Shown here: positions 35,976-44,908 of the stretch, in pieces
How the letters are laid out: each line of letters begins with the position of its first letter
Position numbering within the stretch: the stretch's first letter is position 1
Source: Peptococcaceae bacterium
Lineage (GTDB): Bacteria; Bacillota; Desulfotomaculia; Desulfotomaculales; Pelotomaculaceae
Direction of reading: 5' to 3'
NCBI GenBank assembly: GCA_012518875.1
Contig: JAAYRI010000122.1
Span: 1 to 53,870, forward strand
DNA length: 53,870 nucleotides
Notes under the pieces: generated by a model
The model's input: only the letters and a program-made list of their open reading frames with translations
What the model was told of the DNA's origin: nothing
Database searches by the model: none
Position numbers and translations under genes: made by a program

Positions 35976-36752
35976 ATGTTTAGGGTTGCAAGCTTTAATA
36001 TAAATTCAATCCGGGTCCGTTTGCCGTTGGTACTGGAGTGGCTGGATAAACAGCAGGTTGATGTGTTGTGTCTGCAGGAAACAAAGGTGGAGAACAAGGA
36101 TTTCCCGCTAACAGGTTTTACCAGCAGGGGTTACAATGCAGTATTTAGCGGGCGTAAGTCATATAATGGAGTTGCTATTATTAGTCCACACAAACTAGAA
36201 AGAGTGCACATAGGAATTGGTAACTGGGCAGAGCCTAATGAGGCTCGTTTAATTGAGGCCACAATAAAGGGAATCCCTGTGATAAATACATATATACCCC
36301 AGGGGTTTAAACCAGCTAGTGACAAATTTGCCTATAAACTCAGGTGGATTAGGGCCATGAGGGATTATTTTGCCAGCCGCTTTTCCCCTGATGATTGTGT
36401 AATTTGGATGGGGGATTTTAATGTAGCACCGGAACCGATAGATGTTCATAACCCAAAAAGATTGTATGGACGGGTAGGGTTTCATCCGGAAGAGCATGAG
36501 GCCCTTCAGCATGTTAAGGAGTGGGGTTTTGTTGATGTGTTTCGGCTCCATGTAAAGGAGGGAGGCCATTATACCTTTTGGGACTACCGGGGGCCAAAAC
36601 TCTTTGAAAGAAACATTGGCTGGCGGGTGGATCATATCTGGGCTACAAATCCAATGGCCGCCAGGTCGCAAAGGGCCTGGATAGACACCGAACCAAGGGG
36701 AGGGACAAAACCTTCCGATCATACCTTTATTGTGGCTGAGTTTGCCCTGTGA
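35976..36752 (+). CDS. xth: Exodeoxyribonuclease III
   Basis: A 258-residue AP endonuclease/3'-5' exonuclease of base-excision repair. All motifs are visible: SFNINSIR, LCLQETK, NTYIPQG, MGDFNVAPEPIDV, GWRVDHIWAT and the catalytic KPSDHTFI. The ATG at 35976 gives the conserved family N-terminus; the frame upstream to 35928 adds unconserved residues. About 100 bases after the decarboxylase. A small palindrome (CCCTGT/ACAGGG) overlaps the stop codon. Confidence 0.95.
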   Translation: MFRVASFNINSIRVRLPLVLEWLDKQQVDVLCLQETKVENKDFPLTGFTSRGYNAVFSGRKSYNGVAIISPHKLERVHIGIGNWAEPNEARLIEATIKGIPVINTYIPQGFKPASDKFAYKLRWIRAMRDYFASRFSPDDCVIWMGDFNVAPEPIDVHNPKRLYGRVGFHPEEHEALQHVKEWGFVDVFRLHVKEGGHYTFWDYRGPKLFERNIGWRVDHIWATNPMAARSQRAWIDTEPRGGTKPSDHTFIVAEFAL

Positions 36753-36912
36753 ATTACAGGGTAAACCTTGACTGGAACCCGTAGCGAAAATTATCCCTAC
36801 CCCCACTGGCAGTACATTTAATAATACCTTAACATTTTAATAAGAATTTCATAATAAGCCTCGGGTACAATAAATGAAAATCAGGTATAATTAACCCCCT
36901 ACACCTCTTTTT

Positions 36913-36938
36913 CCCGTCTTTTTTAAGGCGGGCTTTTG
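36913..36938 (+). terminator. Terminator downstream of xth
   Basis: CCCGTC (36913-36918) pairs with GGCGGG (36927-36932, one wobble) and is followed by CTTTTG. The T run suits plus-strand transcripts. Confidence 0.6.
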
Positions 36939-36966
36939 TTTGTAAAAATAGCAGGTTCAAATATAT

Positions 36967-38430
36967 CTAGGAGGCCATGTTGCGCAACTCTTTTTTTAAT
37001 ATTTTCCCAGTAGAATTTTTCGGCAGGGACTCGATTTCCACTATTTCCCTGGGTATTTTAAAGGGGGCCAGATTTTTTTTGAGGAAAGCCATTAGATCCT
37101 TTTTATCCAGGAGCATGCCATCGTGAAGCGCTACATAGGCGCGTATTGACTCTCCCCTGCTTCGATCAGGAACGCCAATTGCAGCCGCTTCCCGTATGGC
37201 TGGATATTGATATAAAATTTCTTCTATTTCCCTTGGATAAACATTAAGTCCGCTAACAATGATCATATCTTTCTTGCGATCGACGATAAAAACGTAGCCG
37301 TCCTGATCCATATAGGCTAAATCATCAGTGTGTAGCCAACCATTCACAATTGCCGCAGCTGTTTCCGATGGCAAATTATAATAACCAGTCATTACATTTG
37401 GCCCTTGCACCAATAGTTCACCGATTTTCCCACAGGTGCATTCCCTACCGTGACTATCAACGATCCTAATCCTAACATCCTGCAGGGGAAGACCGATCGA
37501 GCCCGGCTTTGTCAGGCTCGGCGGGTTGAAACACACAGCGGGAGAAGCCTCGGAAAGGCCATATCCTTCTACTATATGTTTTTTTGTCTTGTCATAAAAT
37601 TTTTCCAGGATCTCCAGGGGTAAAGAGGCACCACCACTGGCAAAAAGGCGTACCCCAGCCAGGTCCTCCGGTTTGGCTAATGATATATAGAAGTTGTACA
37701 TTGCTGGAACACCCATTACAACAGTAACACCTTTGTTGCGGATGGTAGCGATAACATCCCTGGGCGAGAAGGTGTCAACTATTGTAATTGTAGCCCCGTT
37801 ATGAAATGCAGTTCCAACACAGCAGGTCCAGCCAAAGCTATGGAACATTGGGAGGACGCAAAGGGTGTTATCGTCAAATCTTGCCTCTGTTGCCTTTGAA
37901 AAGCCTGCCGCATTACTAGTCAGGTTTTTGTGGGAAAGCAATGCCCCTTTAGGCTGTCCGGTTGTGCCGGATGTATACAGGATTACACAGGGGTCTGAAT
38001 CTTTGATATTAATAGCCGGTGGTTTCGGGTAGTCGTTTGTGTTGATTTCTTTTTCTAGGTCGGCTATTAAAACCTGATTGGGCAACGGGCTGTTTGCAAA
38101 CTGCTCGGAAAGATCCATTTCCTGATCTGTTATTATGTACCTAACATGTGCATCCTTGAGGATAAATGCTGTTTCCCTGGGTGTAAACATTGTGTTTAGG
38201 GGAACAACTACCCCACCCAGGCTGACAATAGCCATGTAACTAAAAACAAATGCAGCTGAGTTTTTGGCATTAAGGGCTATATGATCATGACACCGTATTC
38301 CCAGGGTATATAGGTAGTTACGGTACTGGGAGACCTTTTCTCTCATTTGGGCATAACTGTATACAGTATCTTTTTCGTAGATGGCGATCTTTTCCCCCAC
38401 TCCCGTAAGGGTTAACTCGTGTACTAACAA
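36967..38430 (-). CDS. Acyl-CoA synthetase (long-chain-fatty-acid-CoA ligase type)
   Basis: A 487-residue AMP-forming acyl-CoA ligase with the adenylate motif LYTSGTTGQPKG, the EGYGLSEASP motif near residue 285, the TDDLAY hinge region and the C-terminal catalytic lysine in KNSTGKILKKEL. The start is TTG at 38430, seven bases after GGAGGG; the TTG at 38445 overlaps the ribosome site. Chain-length preference cannot be read. It stands alone, divergent from parB. Confidence 0.9.
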   Translation of the reverse strand: MLVHELTLTGVGEKIAIYEKDTVYSYAQMREKVSQYRNYLYTLGIRCHDHIALNAKNSAAFVFSYMAIVSLGGVVVPLNTMFTPRETAFILKDAHVRYIITDQEMDLSEQFANSPLPNQVLIADLEKEINTNDYPKPPAINIKDSDPCVILYTSGTTGQPKGALLSHKNLTSNAAGFSKATEARFDDNTLCVLPMFHSFGWTCCVGTAFHNGATITIVDTFSPRDVIATIRNKGVTVVMGVPAMYNFYISLAKPEDLAGVRLFASGGASLPLEILEKFYDKTKKHIVEGYGLSEASPAVCFNPPSLTKPGSIGLPLQDVRIRIVDSHGRECTCGKIGELLVQGPNVMTGYYNLPSETAAAIVNGWLHTDDLAYMDQDGYVFIVDRKKDMIIVSGLNVYPREIEEILYQYPAIREAAAIGVPDRSRGESIRAYVALHDGMLLDKKDLMAFLKKNLAPFKIPREIVEIESLPKNSTGKILKKELRNMAS

Positions 38431-38879
38431 ACAATTTCCCTCCAATGTTAATAGATTAGAAAATTCCCTCGCTATTTATTTGACATCCCTTGTTAAGATC
38501 CTTCATCCAATCCTGTATTAATATACCATAGGGCATTAATAATTGCTAAATAACCCTAACCCAAGCAAATAAGGGTTAATGAATTTTTGTTGTGGCCAAA
38601 AAAATGGAGGTGTTAAGGTTGCTTCTTTTTTTGAAAATTCCCCCCTGTAACACCAAGGAAAAATGAACGATGACCCCGATGCTAAATAAAACCAGGTACC
38701 CCAGCCAGTATTTAGGTTTCAAACCTATGTTCTATTAATTGGGTTAAACAGTCTGTGTTGTTTTTTTTGTGTCTTTTTTGCGGGCTTAACAGGAAAACAG
38801 CTGGCATTTGTTGAAGTATAAAAACAAATTCTAAAGAGGAGGGGTACATTTATACATTGTAATCAGGGGGGATGTAATT
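38431..38879. other. Divergent intergenic region between acyl-CoA synthetase and parB
   Basis: No gene. It holds an inverted repeat AACCCT...AGGGTT at about 38551-38577 and a 7-bp stem GGTGTTA (38609-38615) / TAACACC (38648-38654) enclosing 32 bases, possibly a structured leader. No parS (TGTTnCACGTGAAACA-like) site was found here. Confidence 0.4.
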
Positions 38880-39626
38880 TTGTATATGGACATTCCTATA
38901 GGAAAAATAACTGCTGGTGAAAATGTTAGGAAGGGTTATAGTAAACAAGCGATAAAGGGTCTTGCCCGATCAATTAGCAATGTGGGCATGTTACAGCCTG
39001 TAATTGTAAAGAAAAATGTTGATGCAACCTTTACTTTGCTAGTCGGACATAGACGGTTTGAGGCGGCAAGGCTGGCAGGGGTAAAAGTGATTCGCGCTAT
39101 TATTGTTGACGAAAGCGAGTCCAAGTTAATGTTGCAATTGATCGAAAACCTGCAGAGGGAAGATCTTAATCCCATAGAAGAAGCCATGGCATACAAAAAA
39201 ATTCTTAAAGAACAAGGTCTGACTATAGAAGAATTGGCAACTAAGATAGGTAAGCCCCAGCCGAGTATTGCCAACACCCTCAGGTTGCTCGAATTGCCGT
39301 GGGAGGTCCAGGAAATGTTGGGTAGGGGTGATATAAAGCAAGGGCATGGGAAATTGTTGTTACAGATAGCAGATCCTGAAAAACAGCGGCGGTGGGCTGA
39401 AAGGGCCTTTCAGGAATGTATGTCGGTAGGCGCCTTAAGGGACGCCATATCACGGGGAACAAGGATGGACTCCACATCCAAACAAAGGGAATATAATCAC
39501 CTGCTTAGCAGGTTAAGGGAAATACGCAAAAATACAGCAAACAGCAACCTATTAATAAATATATCACCCGAAGAGAAGCTTAATATAAAAAAGGAAATTA
39601 GGGAGCTAATCAGATTTCTAGGTTAG
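38880..39626 (+). CDS. ParB/Spo0J-family protein without partner ParA
   Basis: A 248-residue ParB-like protein. The N-terminal CTPase-fold domain includes LLVGHRRFEAARLAG (GHRR in place of the usual GERR) and ENLQREDLNPIEEA; a helix-turn-helix follows (ELATKIGKPQPSIANTL), then a helical C-terminus. TTG at 38880, six bases after GGGGGGAT, or ATG at 38886. Chromosomal spo0J normally sits beside soj near the origin; here no parA, gidB or rnpA is near, so this is an orphan, perhaps Noc-like or a regulator. Confidence 0.85.
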   Translation: MYMDIPIGKITAGENVRKGYSKQAIKGLARSISNVGMLQPVIVKKNVDATFTLLVGHRRFEAARLAGVKVIRAIIVDESESKLMLQLIENLQREDLNPIEEAMAYKKILKEQGLTIEELATKIGKPQPSIANTLRLLELPWEVQEMLGRGDIKQGHGKLLLQIADPEKQRRWAERAFQECMSVGALRDAISRGTRMDSTSKQREYNHLLSRLREIRKNTANSNLLINISPEEKLNIKKEIRELIRFLG

Positions 39627-39787
39627 CAGATGTTGGGATCTAGGTAAATACGAAAGCATTTTGCCCGCGGGTTTCATATGTAAAAAATGAAAACCGGGGC
39701 ATTTCCATTTTAATGGGCAATTGCTCCTCTTGAATTGCCAATGGTGTGTGCGCCTGTGCGATTCAACCCTTTTATTGATAACCTCAG

Positions 39788-39850
39788 CTAATGAGTGTAA
39801 TCGGCAATAAATATTTCACTTTGTTTTTTTTGGGTTGTAAGATAATAATC
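39788..39850 (+). promoter_or_regulatory. Regulon element copy D (upstream of the metallo-hydrolase)
   Basis: CTAATGAGTG begins the conserved 23-base upstream block, then ATATTTCACTTTG (39811-39823). TTCACT (39815-39820) and TAAGAT (39838-39843) are spaced 17. The core ends about 100 bases before the CTG start. The preceding 39627-39787 carries only a GGCAATT/AATTGCC inverted repeat. Confidence 0.7.
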
Positions 39851-39947
39851 AACATTGACAACAGCATTGTGGGGAAAGACATAGCTATCCAGATCCAGGT
39901 TCTTATGGCGGTATTTTTAGATAAACCCAATAGGGAGGGCGCTAAAA

Positions 39948-40928
39948 CTGGTTCAAGAAATCCTGCCGGGTATTTACAAGATTGAGGTTATTCTACCCAG
40001 GAGCCCACTTGGGGCTACAAATTCCTACCTGATTAAAGGGCGGGAACGAAATTTATTGATTGACACTGGATGGAACCGAGAAGAGAGCAGAAAGGCGCTG
40101 TTTGATGGGCTTGCTGCCCTCGATGTGGTTTTTGAAAAAACGGATATTCTACTTACACATCTACATGCAGATCACAGTGGGCTTGCTGGGGAGGTAGCCA
40201 CTGAAAAGTCAAAGGTATATTGTGGAAGAATAGATTCTGAAATAGTAAACGCTATGGCAGGTGCGACTAACTATTGGAAGGAAATTGGAGCAGTGTTCGG
40301 TATGCACGGTTTTCCGGCAAAAGATCTGCACACCGCTATGCATAATCACCCTGGTAGAAGGTTTAGTGCACGAAAGGAACAGACCTTCACCATCTTGGGT
40401 GGGGAAGATGTTGTTGAGGTTGGTGACTATAGGTTTACCTGTATAGAAACCCCAGGCCATACACCCGGACATATATGTCTTTATGAGCCCGATAATAAGG
40501 TTTTGATTTCAGGAGATCATATTCTTGATGATATCACCCCAAACATAACCTTTGAGAAGAATATTGAGAACCCGCTTGGGCATTACCTGCAAAGTCTAGA
40601 TAAGATTAATCGTTTAGAAATAGAGCTTGTGCTCACTGGCCACCAGAGCCTTATTCATGATATCAGCAAAAGAATTGGTGAGCTAAAAGAGCACCATCAC
40701 GCCAGGCTCGAAGAGGTTTTAGTAATCTTGGGGAATGGTCGGATGAATGCATATAATGTTGCTGCCAAGATGACCTGGGATATCATCCCATCATCCTGGG
40801 ATTTGTTTCCCCTTGCTCAAAAAATGTTTGCTGTTGGTGAGGCAGCCACACATCTTGAATATCTGCAGTATTCTGGGGTTGTCAAAAGGATTGAAATCGA
40901 TGGGCAGATTTATTTTGAAATCAATTAG
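39948..40928 (+). CDS. Metallo-beta-lactamase-fold hydrolase, CTG start
   Basis: A 326-residue MBL-fold protein with the dinuclear-metal motif THLHADHSG, ETPGHTPGHICLYE, SGDHILDD and a C-terminal winged-helix-like tail (HHHARLEEVLVILG). The first in-frame TTG is at 40056, but the frame runs on upstream with clear family sequence (LPGIYKIEVILPRSPLGATN, SYLIKGRE) to CTG at 39948, seven bases after AGGGAGGG. No ATG, GTG or TTG lies between the in-frame stop and this CTG. Such proteins hydrolyse thioesters, lactones or esters; a CoA-thioesterase or ring-opening role in the neighbouring acid pathway fits. Preceded by regulon element D. Confidence 0.85.
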   Translation: MVQEILPGIYKIEVILPRSPLGATNSYLIKGRERNLLIDTGWNREESRKALFDGLAALDVVFEKTDILLTHLHADHSGLAGEVATEKSKVYCGRIDSEIVNAMAGATNYWKEIGAVFGMHGFPAKDLHTAMHNHPGRRFSARKEQTFTILGGEDVVEVGDYRFTCIETPGHTPGHICLYEPDNKVLISGDHILDDITPNITFEKNIENPLGHYLQSLDKINRLEIELVLTGHQSLIHDISKRIGELKEHHHARLEEVLVILGNGRMNAYNVAAKMTWDIIPSSWDLFPLAQKMFAVGEAATHLEYLQYSGVVKRIEIDGQIYFEIN

Positions 40929-41078
40929 AAATGCTGCAACCTACTAAGTCAGGAAGTGTGCAGGTTAGCATAATAATTTTGGTATTACCGGGAGCTACAG
41001 AGGCTTTATTGTAACAACAGCTTACTATTGGGTTGCCCCGGATAAAAGGGAGTACCAAAAGTCGGGGGGCGAGGAATA

Positions 41079-41273
41079 GTGCTTAATACATTTAAATCTG
41101 GACAAATAAACGATAGCCCAAGGGTTGTGTATGTTTATGATGAAAAATTTGGCGGCTGGATCAATGTAACAAAATTTCTGGATAACCTGAAGTATGCCAT
41201 AAAAACGCTTGAGAATAAAAACAAGGAGAGAAAGGATTTTAATTTGATCCGTCTTTATTATTCATCTTGTTAA
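41079..41273 (+). CDS. Hypothetical small protein
   Basis: A 64-residue frame opened by GTG at 41079, four bases after GAGG. It contains VVYVYDEKFGGWINVTKFLDN and a lysine-rich helical part. No family recognised. A terminator follows about 85 bases after its stop. It could be the last gene of the hydrolase transcript. Confidence 0.45.
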   Translation: MLNTFKSGQINDSPRVVYVYDEKFGGWINVTKFLDNLKYAIKTLENKNKERKDFNLIRLYYSSC

Positions 41274-41357
41274 ATAGGCCTGGGTGTTTGATTTTTCTTA
41301 GCAAGGTGTAGATGTTCACATAAATTTATTCAAACAGTGGAGCATCGGAATCTGTTT

Positions 41358-41388
41358 AAAGTTGGAGCATTTGGGATCCAACTTTTTT
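41358..41388 (+). terminator. Terminator after the hydrolase unit
   Basis: AAAGTTGGA (41358-41366) pairs with TCCAACTTT (41377-41385) and ends in a T run. Confidence 0.8.
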
Positions 41389-41445
41389 GTGTTCTAGTGT
41401 CACTTGTGTTTTAGACACAATGGTAACCGTATTTATTAGTAAAAC

Positions 41446-41508
41446 CTATTAATTCGATTGAGAACGCATATTTCACTTTGCTCACGTTGTGAATGATAAT
41501 GAAAATAG
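41446..41508 (+). promoter_or_regulatory. Regulon element copy A (upstream of the CoA ligase)
   Basis: CTATTAATTCGATTGAGAAC, one base shorter than the other copies in the upstream block, followed by GCATATTTCACTTTG (41466-41480) and a TGATAA/TAATGA segment in the -10 position. About 250 bases of leader follow; near 41528-41547 the leader has TTTCTGTATCTTGCAGA, which resembles AATTCTGCACGTTGCAGA downstream of copy B. Confidence 0.65.
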
Positions 41509-41755
41509 GATAAATTTATGAATCGCAATTTCTGTATCTTGCAGACAACTATGGTGGTGGTGGATTAGGATAACTGGGTACAGCCAATTACATATGCGTT
41601 GACACGGGTATAGCAGTGACAAACACCATGTATTGTTGAAATGCTCTATTCTACTACTAAGCAAGCCAGAGGATGGTGCTCTAAAAACACCAGTTGTGCT
41701 TGGTATAACTCCTGGCAAAATAGTCTGGTAAGAGAAAGAGAGATGTTATTTTATT

Positions 41756-43171
41756 ATGTTTATGAACGGTATTCAGCAACATGCTGCTGTTGGTTACAAG
41801 TATTGGTCTCCTGCAGAAACCATGCCGCATAAAGAGATGAAGAAGCTTCAGTTGGCTAGGTTACGTGAGCAAATAAACTATCTTTGGGAAAAGAGCCCAT
41901 TTTATCGCCAAAAATGGGAAGAAAGCAATTTTTGCCCGGCATTATTGAGAACGCTTGATGATATCAATCGTATACCGATTCTTCATAAGGAAGAAATAAG
42001 ATTAAGTCAAGAGCAGGATCCTCCCTATGGAATGATGAGTGTCCCAGGCAGGGGGCCATTCATTCGCATCGGTATGACCTCAGGGACCACTGGTGAACCA
42101 GTGATTATACCATTTACAGAGGAAGACTACTTTGGGGTTTACTGCGCTGGTGCGGCCCGCGCTGTGTGGGCTGCGGGAATTAGAAAGGAAGACGTTGTGC
42201 ACGCTGCTTTCGGTTTCACTCCTTTTCTTGGGTTGGCCGCTGCCTATGACTGTTGTGAGCATTTGATAGGTTCCCTGGTTATACCGGGCGGTATTTGGAG
42301 CAGTCTAATGCGGCTAACAATGATTAGAAAATTGGGTATAACGGTATTAATGGGTACGCCTACTTATCTTTTGCACCTGGCTAAGGTTGCCGAGGAGAAC
42401 GGTATTGATGCCCGGACCCTGGGGATAAAAACAATTCTTACTGCTGGTGAACCTGGCAAGATGTCTATCCCGAACACCGGCGTGCGTTTGGAGGAAGCTT
42501 GGGGAGCAAGAATATTTGATTATTGCGGTACTCAAGAAACCCATTATTTGGCCTGGCTGTGTGACGAAAATGTGGGGCATATAAATGAAGATCTTGCATA
42601 TTGCGAGGTGTTGGACCCGGAAACAGACGAACCGGTTCCCCCAGGTGAATCAGGGAAGCTGGTGGTTACTGACCTAATAAGCAAGACCCATCCCTGTATT
42701 AGGTTTGAAACAGGTGACCTGGTCAAGGGCATAGAAGCGGGCGCAACCTGTGCTTGTGGCCGGACCCTAAGCGTCATGAAAGGATTTATGGGCAGGGTAG
42801 GGGACATAATTAAGATACGCGGGGTGTGTGTGTCAGTTGCGGGGATAGAAAACGTGATCAGGGGAATATCGGAATGTTCTGACAGTTACGAGTATATTGC
42901 ATCTAAGACAGAAGGCGGAATGGATAAAATAACCGTGCGGGTGGAGCCAAAGTATGATGTGGATTCTGGACAATGGGATGATTTGCGCAAGAAAATTGCA
43001 CAAAAACTACAACTATCATTTATGGTAAATATGGATGTTGAACTGTTGGCCCCGGGCACACTTCCAGTTTATGAGTTGAAAGCAAAGCGTTTCCGTGATA
43101 ACAGGCCCCCAATAACAGATACAGGAGAGGTATCAACAAAGGCGGCCGAAAAAGCCACGGCCAGGGTATGA
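41756..43171 (+). CDS. PaaK-family aryl/acyl-CoA ligase
   Basis: A 471-residue AMP-forming ligase related to phenylacetate-CoA ligase: MTSGTTGEP adenylate loop near residue 104, the DYCGTQE motif in the position where PaaK has DIYGLSE, FETGDL near 318, and GFMGRVGDIIKIRGV before the small C-terminal domain. It is clearly diverged from the paaK at 18 kb, so another carboxylic acid substrate is likely. Start ATG 41756 or 41762, both with weak AGAGAG ribosome sites. Preceded by element A; a hairpin separates it from the CoA transferase. Confidence 0.88.
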   Translation: MFMNGIQQHAAVGYKYWSPAETMPHKEMKKLQLARLREQINYLWEKSPFYRQKWEESNFCPALLRTLDDINRIPILHKEEIRLSQEQDPPYGMMSVPGRGPFIRIGMTSGTTGEPVIIPFTEEDYFGVYCAGAARAVWAAGIRKEDVVHAAFGFTPFLGLAAAYDCCEHLIGSLVIPGGIWSSLMRLTMIRKLGITVLMGTPTYLLHLAKVAEENGIDARTLGIKTILTAGEPGKMSIPNTGVRLEEAWGARIFDYCGTQETHYLAWLCDENVGHINEDLAYCEVLDPETDEPVPPGESGKLVVTDLISKTHPCIRFETGDLVKGIEAGATCACGRTLSVMKGFMGRVGDIIKIRGVCVSVAGIENVIRGISECSDSYEYIASKTEGGMDKITVRVEPKYDVDSGQWDDLRKKIAQKLQLSFMVNMDVELLAPGTLPVYELKAKRFRDNRPPITDTGEVSTKAAEKATARV

Positions 43172-43180
43172 AAAACAAAG

Positions 43181-43209
43181 GGCCGTTATCCCTATTGATA
43201 ACGGCCTTT
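43181..43209 (+). terminator. Hairpin/terminator between CoA ligase and CoA transferase
   Basis: Perfect 10-bp stem GGCCGTTATC (43181-43190) with GATAACGGCC (43197-43206), then TTTA. The short T run may give only partial termination, letting some transcripts continue into the CoA transferase 36 bases later, which has no visible promoter of its own. Confidence 0.65.
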
Positions 43210-43245
43210 ACTCAATTATCTCAATATAGGGCTGAATGAATAGTT

Positions 43246-44583
43246 ATGAATTATGCAGAAATGTATAAACAAAAACTCGTTGCACCTTCTGAGGCAGTCA
43301 AGGCAGTAAAGTCGGGAGATTGGGTCGAATATGGTTCTTTTTCCGGGTGTGTAGTGGCCTTGGACAAAGCCCTGGCCGCAAGAAAGGATGAGCTCAGGGA
43401 TGTAAAAATACGTTGCACCACACGTGTTGCCGGTACACCTGAAGTGGTGAAGGCTGATCCTTCCGGTCTTCATTTTTTATATAATAACTGGCATTTTAGT
43501 GCCTCTGACCGCAAGCTGGGTGATCAGGGACTTTGTTTTTATATCCCCCTGGTCTACAGTGAACTGCCTGAATACTACCGTAATTATATTGATGTTGATG
43601 TGGTAATGATCCCGGTTGCTCCTATGGATAGACACGGTTGCTTTAATTTTGGCCCCCAGGTTTCGCACACTATGGCCATGTGTGAGGCAGGGAAAACAGT
43701 CATACTAGAGGTCAACCCCAATATGCCATGTTGTCTGGGCTGGGAAAATGGGATCCACATCTCCCAGGTTGATTATATTGTTGAGGCTGACTATCCGATT
43801 CCCGAAATAGTTCCAGCCAGGCCAAATGATACTGATAGAAGGATCGCCTCCTTAATTATTGAACAGCTGTCGGATGGTTGCTGTCTGCAGCTGGGTATTG
43901 GCGGCATGCCCAATGCAGTGGGGGAAATGATTGCAGGTTCCGATTTAAAGGACCTGGGAATTCACACCGAGATGTTTGTGGACTCTATGGTGGATATGGT
44001 CGAAAATGGTCGGGTAACCGGGGCAAAGAAAAGCATAGACAGGCATAAAATAATTGCTACTATAGCCCTGGGAACCCTGAAGGTCTATGAATTCATCCAC
44101 GATAACCCTATGTGTATGTTTGTGCCTGTAAATTATACTAACGACCCCTACATAATTGGTCAGCTAGATAATTTTATATCCATTAATAGTTGCATAGATG
44201 TAGACCTTTATGGTCAGATAAACTCTGAGTCATCCGGTGCCCGGCAAATTAGTGGTACCGGGGGCTCTATTTGTTTTGCTGAAGGCTCCTTTAGATCCAA
44301 AGGGGGAAAGGGTTTTATATGCATGGCTTCAACCTTTAGCAGTGCCGGCAGGGTTTTTTCCCGAATCCGGCCGGTACTGAAACCAGGTTCAGTGGTTTCT
44401 ATTCACCGTGGCCTGGCTCCCAGTATAGTTACTGAGTATGGAATTGCCTCCCTGAAGGGCAAAACCCTTTGGCAAAGAGCAGAGGCGCTGGTTTCTATTG
44501 CCCACCCGGATTTTCGTGAGGAGTTGATTAAAAGCGCCGGGGAGATGGGTATTTGGCGCAAAAGTAATAAACGTGCATTTTAA
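43246..44583 (+). CDS. Acetyl-CoA hydrolase/transferase family CoA transferase (butyryl- or 4-hydroxybutyrate:acetate type)
   Basis: A 445-residue class I CoA transferase of the Cat1/AbfT/BUT type. It shows [12 protein letters not shown], then [12 protein letters not shown] with the expected catalytic glutamate, and [15 protein letters not shown]. It swaps CoA between an acyl-CoA and a free acid (often acetate), saving ATP. ATG at 43246 has only a weak upstream ribosome site. Follows the CoA ligase on the same strand. Together they offer two ways of activating an organic acid. Confidence 0.9.
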   Translation: MNYAEMYKQKLVAPSEAVKAVKSGDWVEYGSFSGCVVALDKALAARKDELRDVKIRCTTRVAGTPEVVKADPSGLHFLYNNWHFSASDRKLGDQGLCFYIPLVYSELPEYYRNYIDVDVVMIPVAPMDRHGCFNFGPQVSHTMAMCEAGKTVILEVNPNMPCCLGWENGIHISQVDYIVEADYPIPEIVPARPNDTDRRIASLIIEQLSDGCCLQLGIGGMPNAVGEMIAGSDLKDLGIHTEMFVDSMVDMVENGRVTGAKKSIDRHKIIATIALGTLKVYEFIHDNPMCMFVPVNYTNDPYIIGQLDNFISINSCIDVDLYGQINSESSGARQISGTGGSICFAEGSFRSKGGKGFICMASTFSSAGRVFSRIRPVLKPGSVVSIHRGLAPSIVTEYGIASLKGKTLWQRAEALVSIAHPDFREELIKSAGEMGIWRKSNKRAF

Positions 44584-44645
44584 GTCTATTTTTTTACAGA
44601 TAACCGTTGCCGGTGTTGTTAAGGATGCAATATTTATAGGCATTG

Positions 44646-44708
44646 CTAATGAATGTCATCGTAAACGCATATTTCTCTTTGCTTGTTAACGGGTGGTAAT
44701 ATTAAACC
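44646..44708 (+). promoter_or_regulatory. Regulon element copy B (upstream of the second CoA transferase)
   Basis: CTAATGAATGTCATCG opens the upstream block, followed by GCATATTTCTCTTTG (44667-44681). TTCTCT (44673-44678) and TAATAT (44697-44702) are spaced 18, then AAACC. It matches copy C most closely, including TATAGGCAT just upstream. A 200-base leader follows with AATTCTGCACGTTGCAGA. Confidence 0.7.
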
Positions 44709-44908
44709 TGAATAAGGGATGTGGAATTCTGCACGTTGCAGAAGTTGATATATTCTTAATACATATTGGAAAAGAGGTGAGGCTTTTTATAAAGGCGTAG
44801 AGATAGCCTTGGAGTTATCTTGTTTTTGTAGTGGTATTGGGATTCATTGCAGATTTTTTAGTAGGGAGATTAGGATTCAAGATTAGGAACTTGAAGGGAG
44901 AAGAGACG

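Noticed and set aside
38431-38879. parS site or replication origin next to the ParB-like gene
   Set aside because: No TGTTnCACGTGAAACA-like sequence, DnaA-box cluster or origin genes were seen.
39791-39985. 64-codon plus-strand open frame upstream of the MBL hydrolase
   Set aside because: It overlaps regulon element D and the real hydrolase N-terminus in another frame, and has no ribosome binding site; its composition is that of non-coding sequence.
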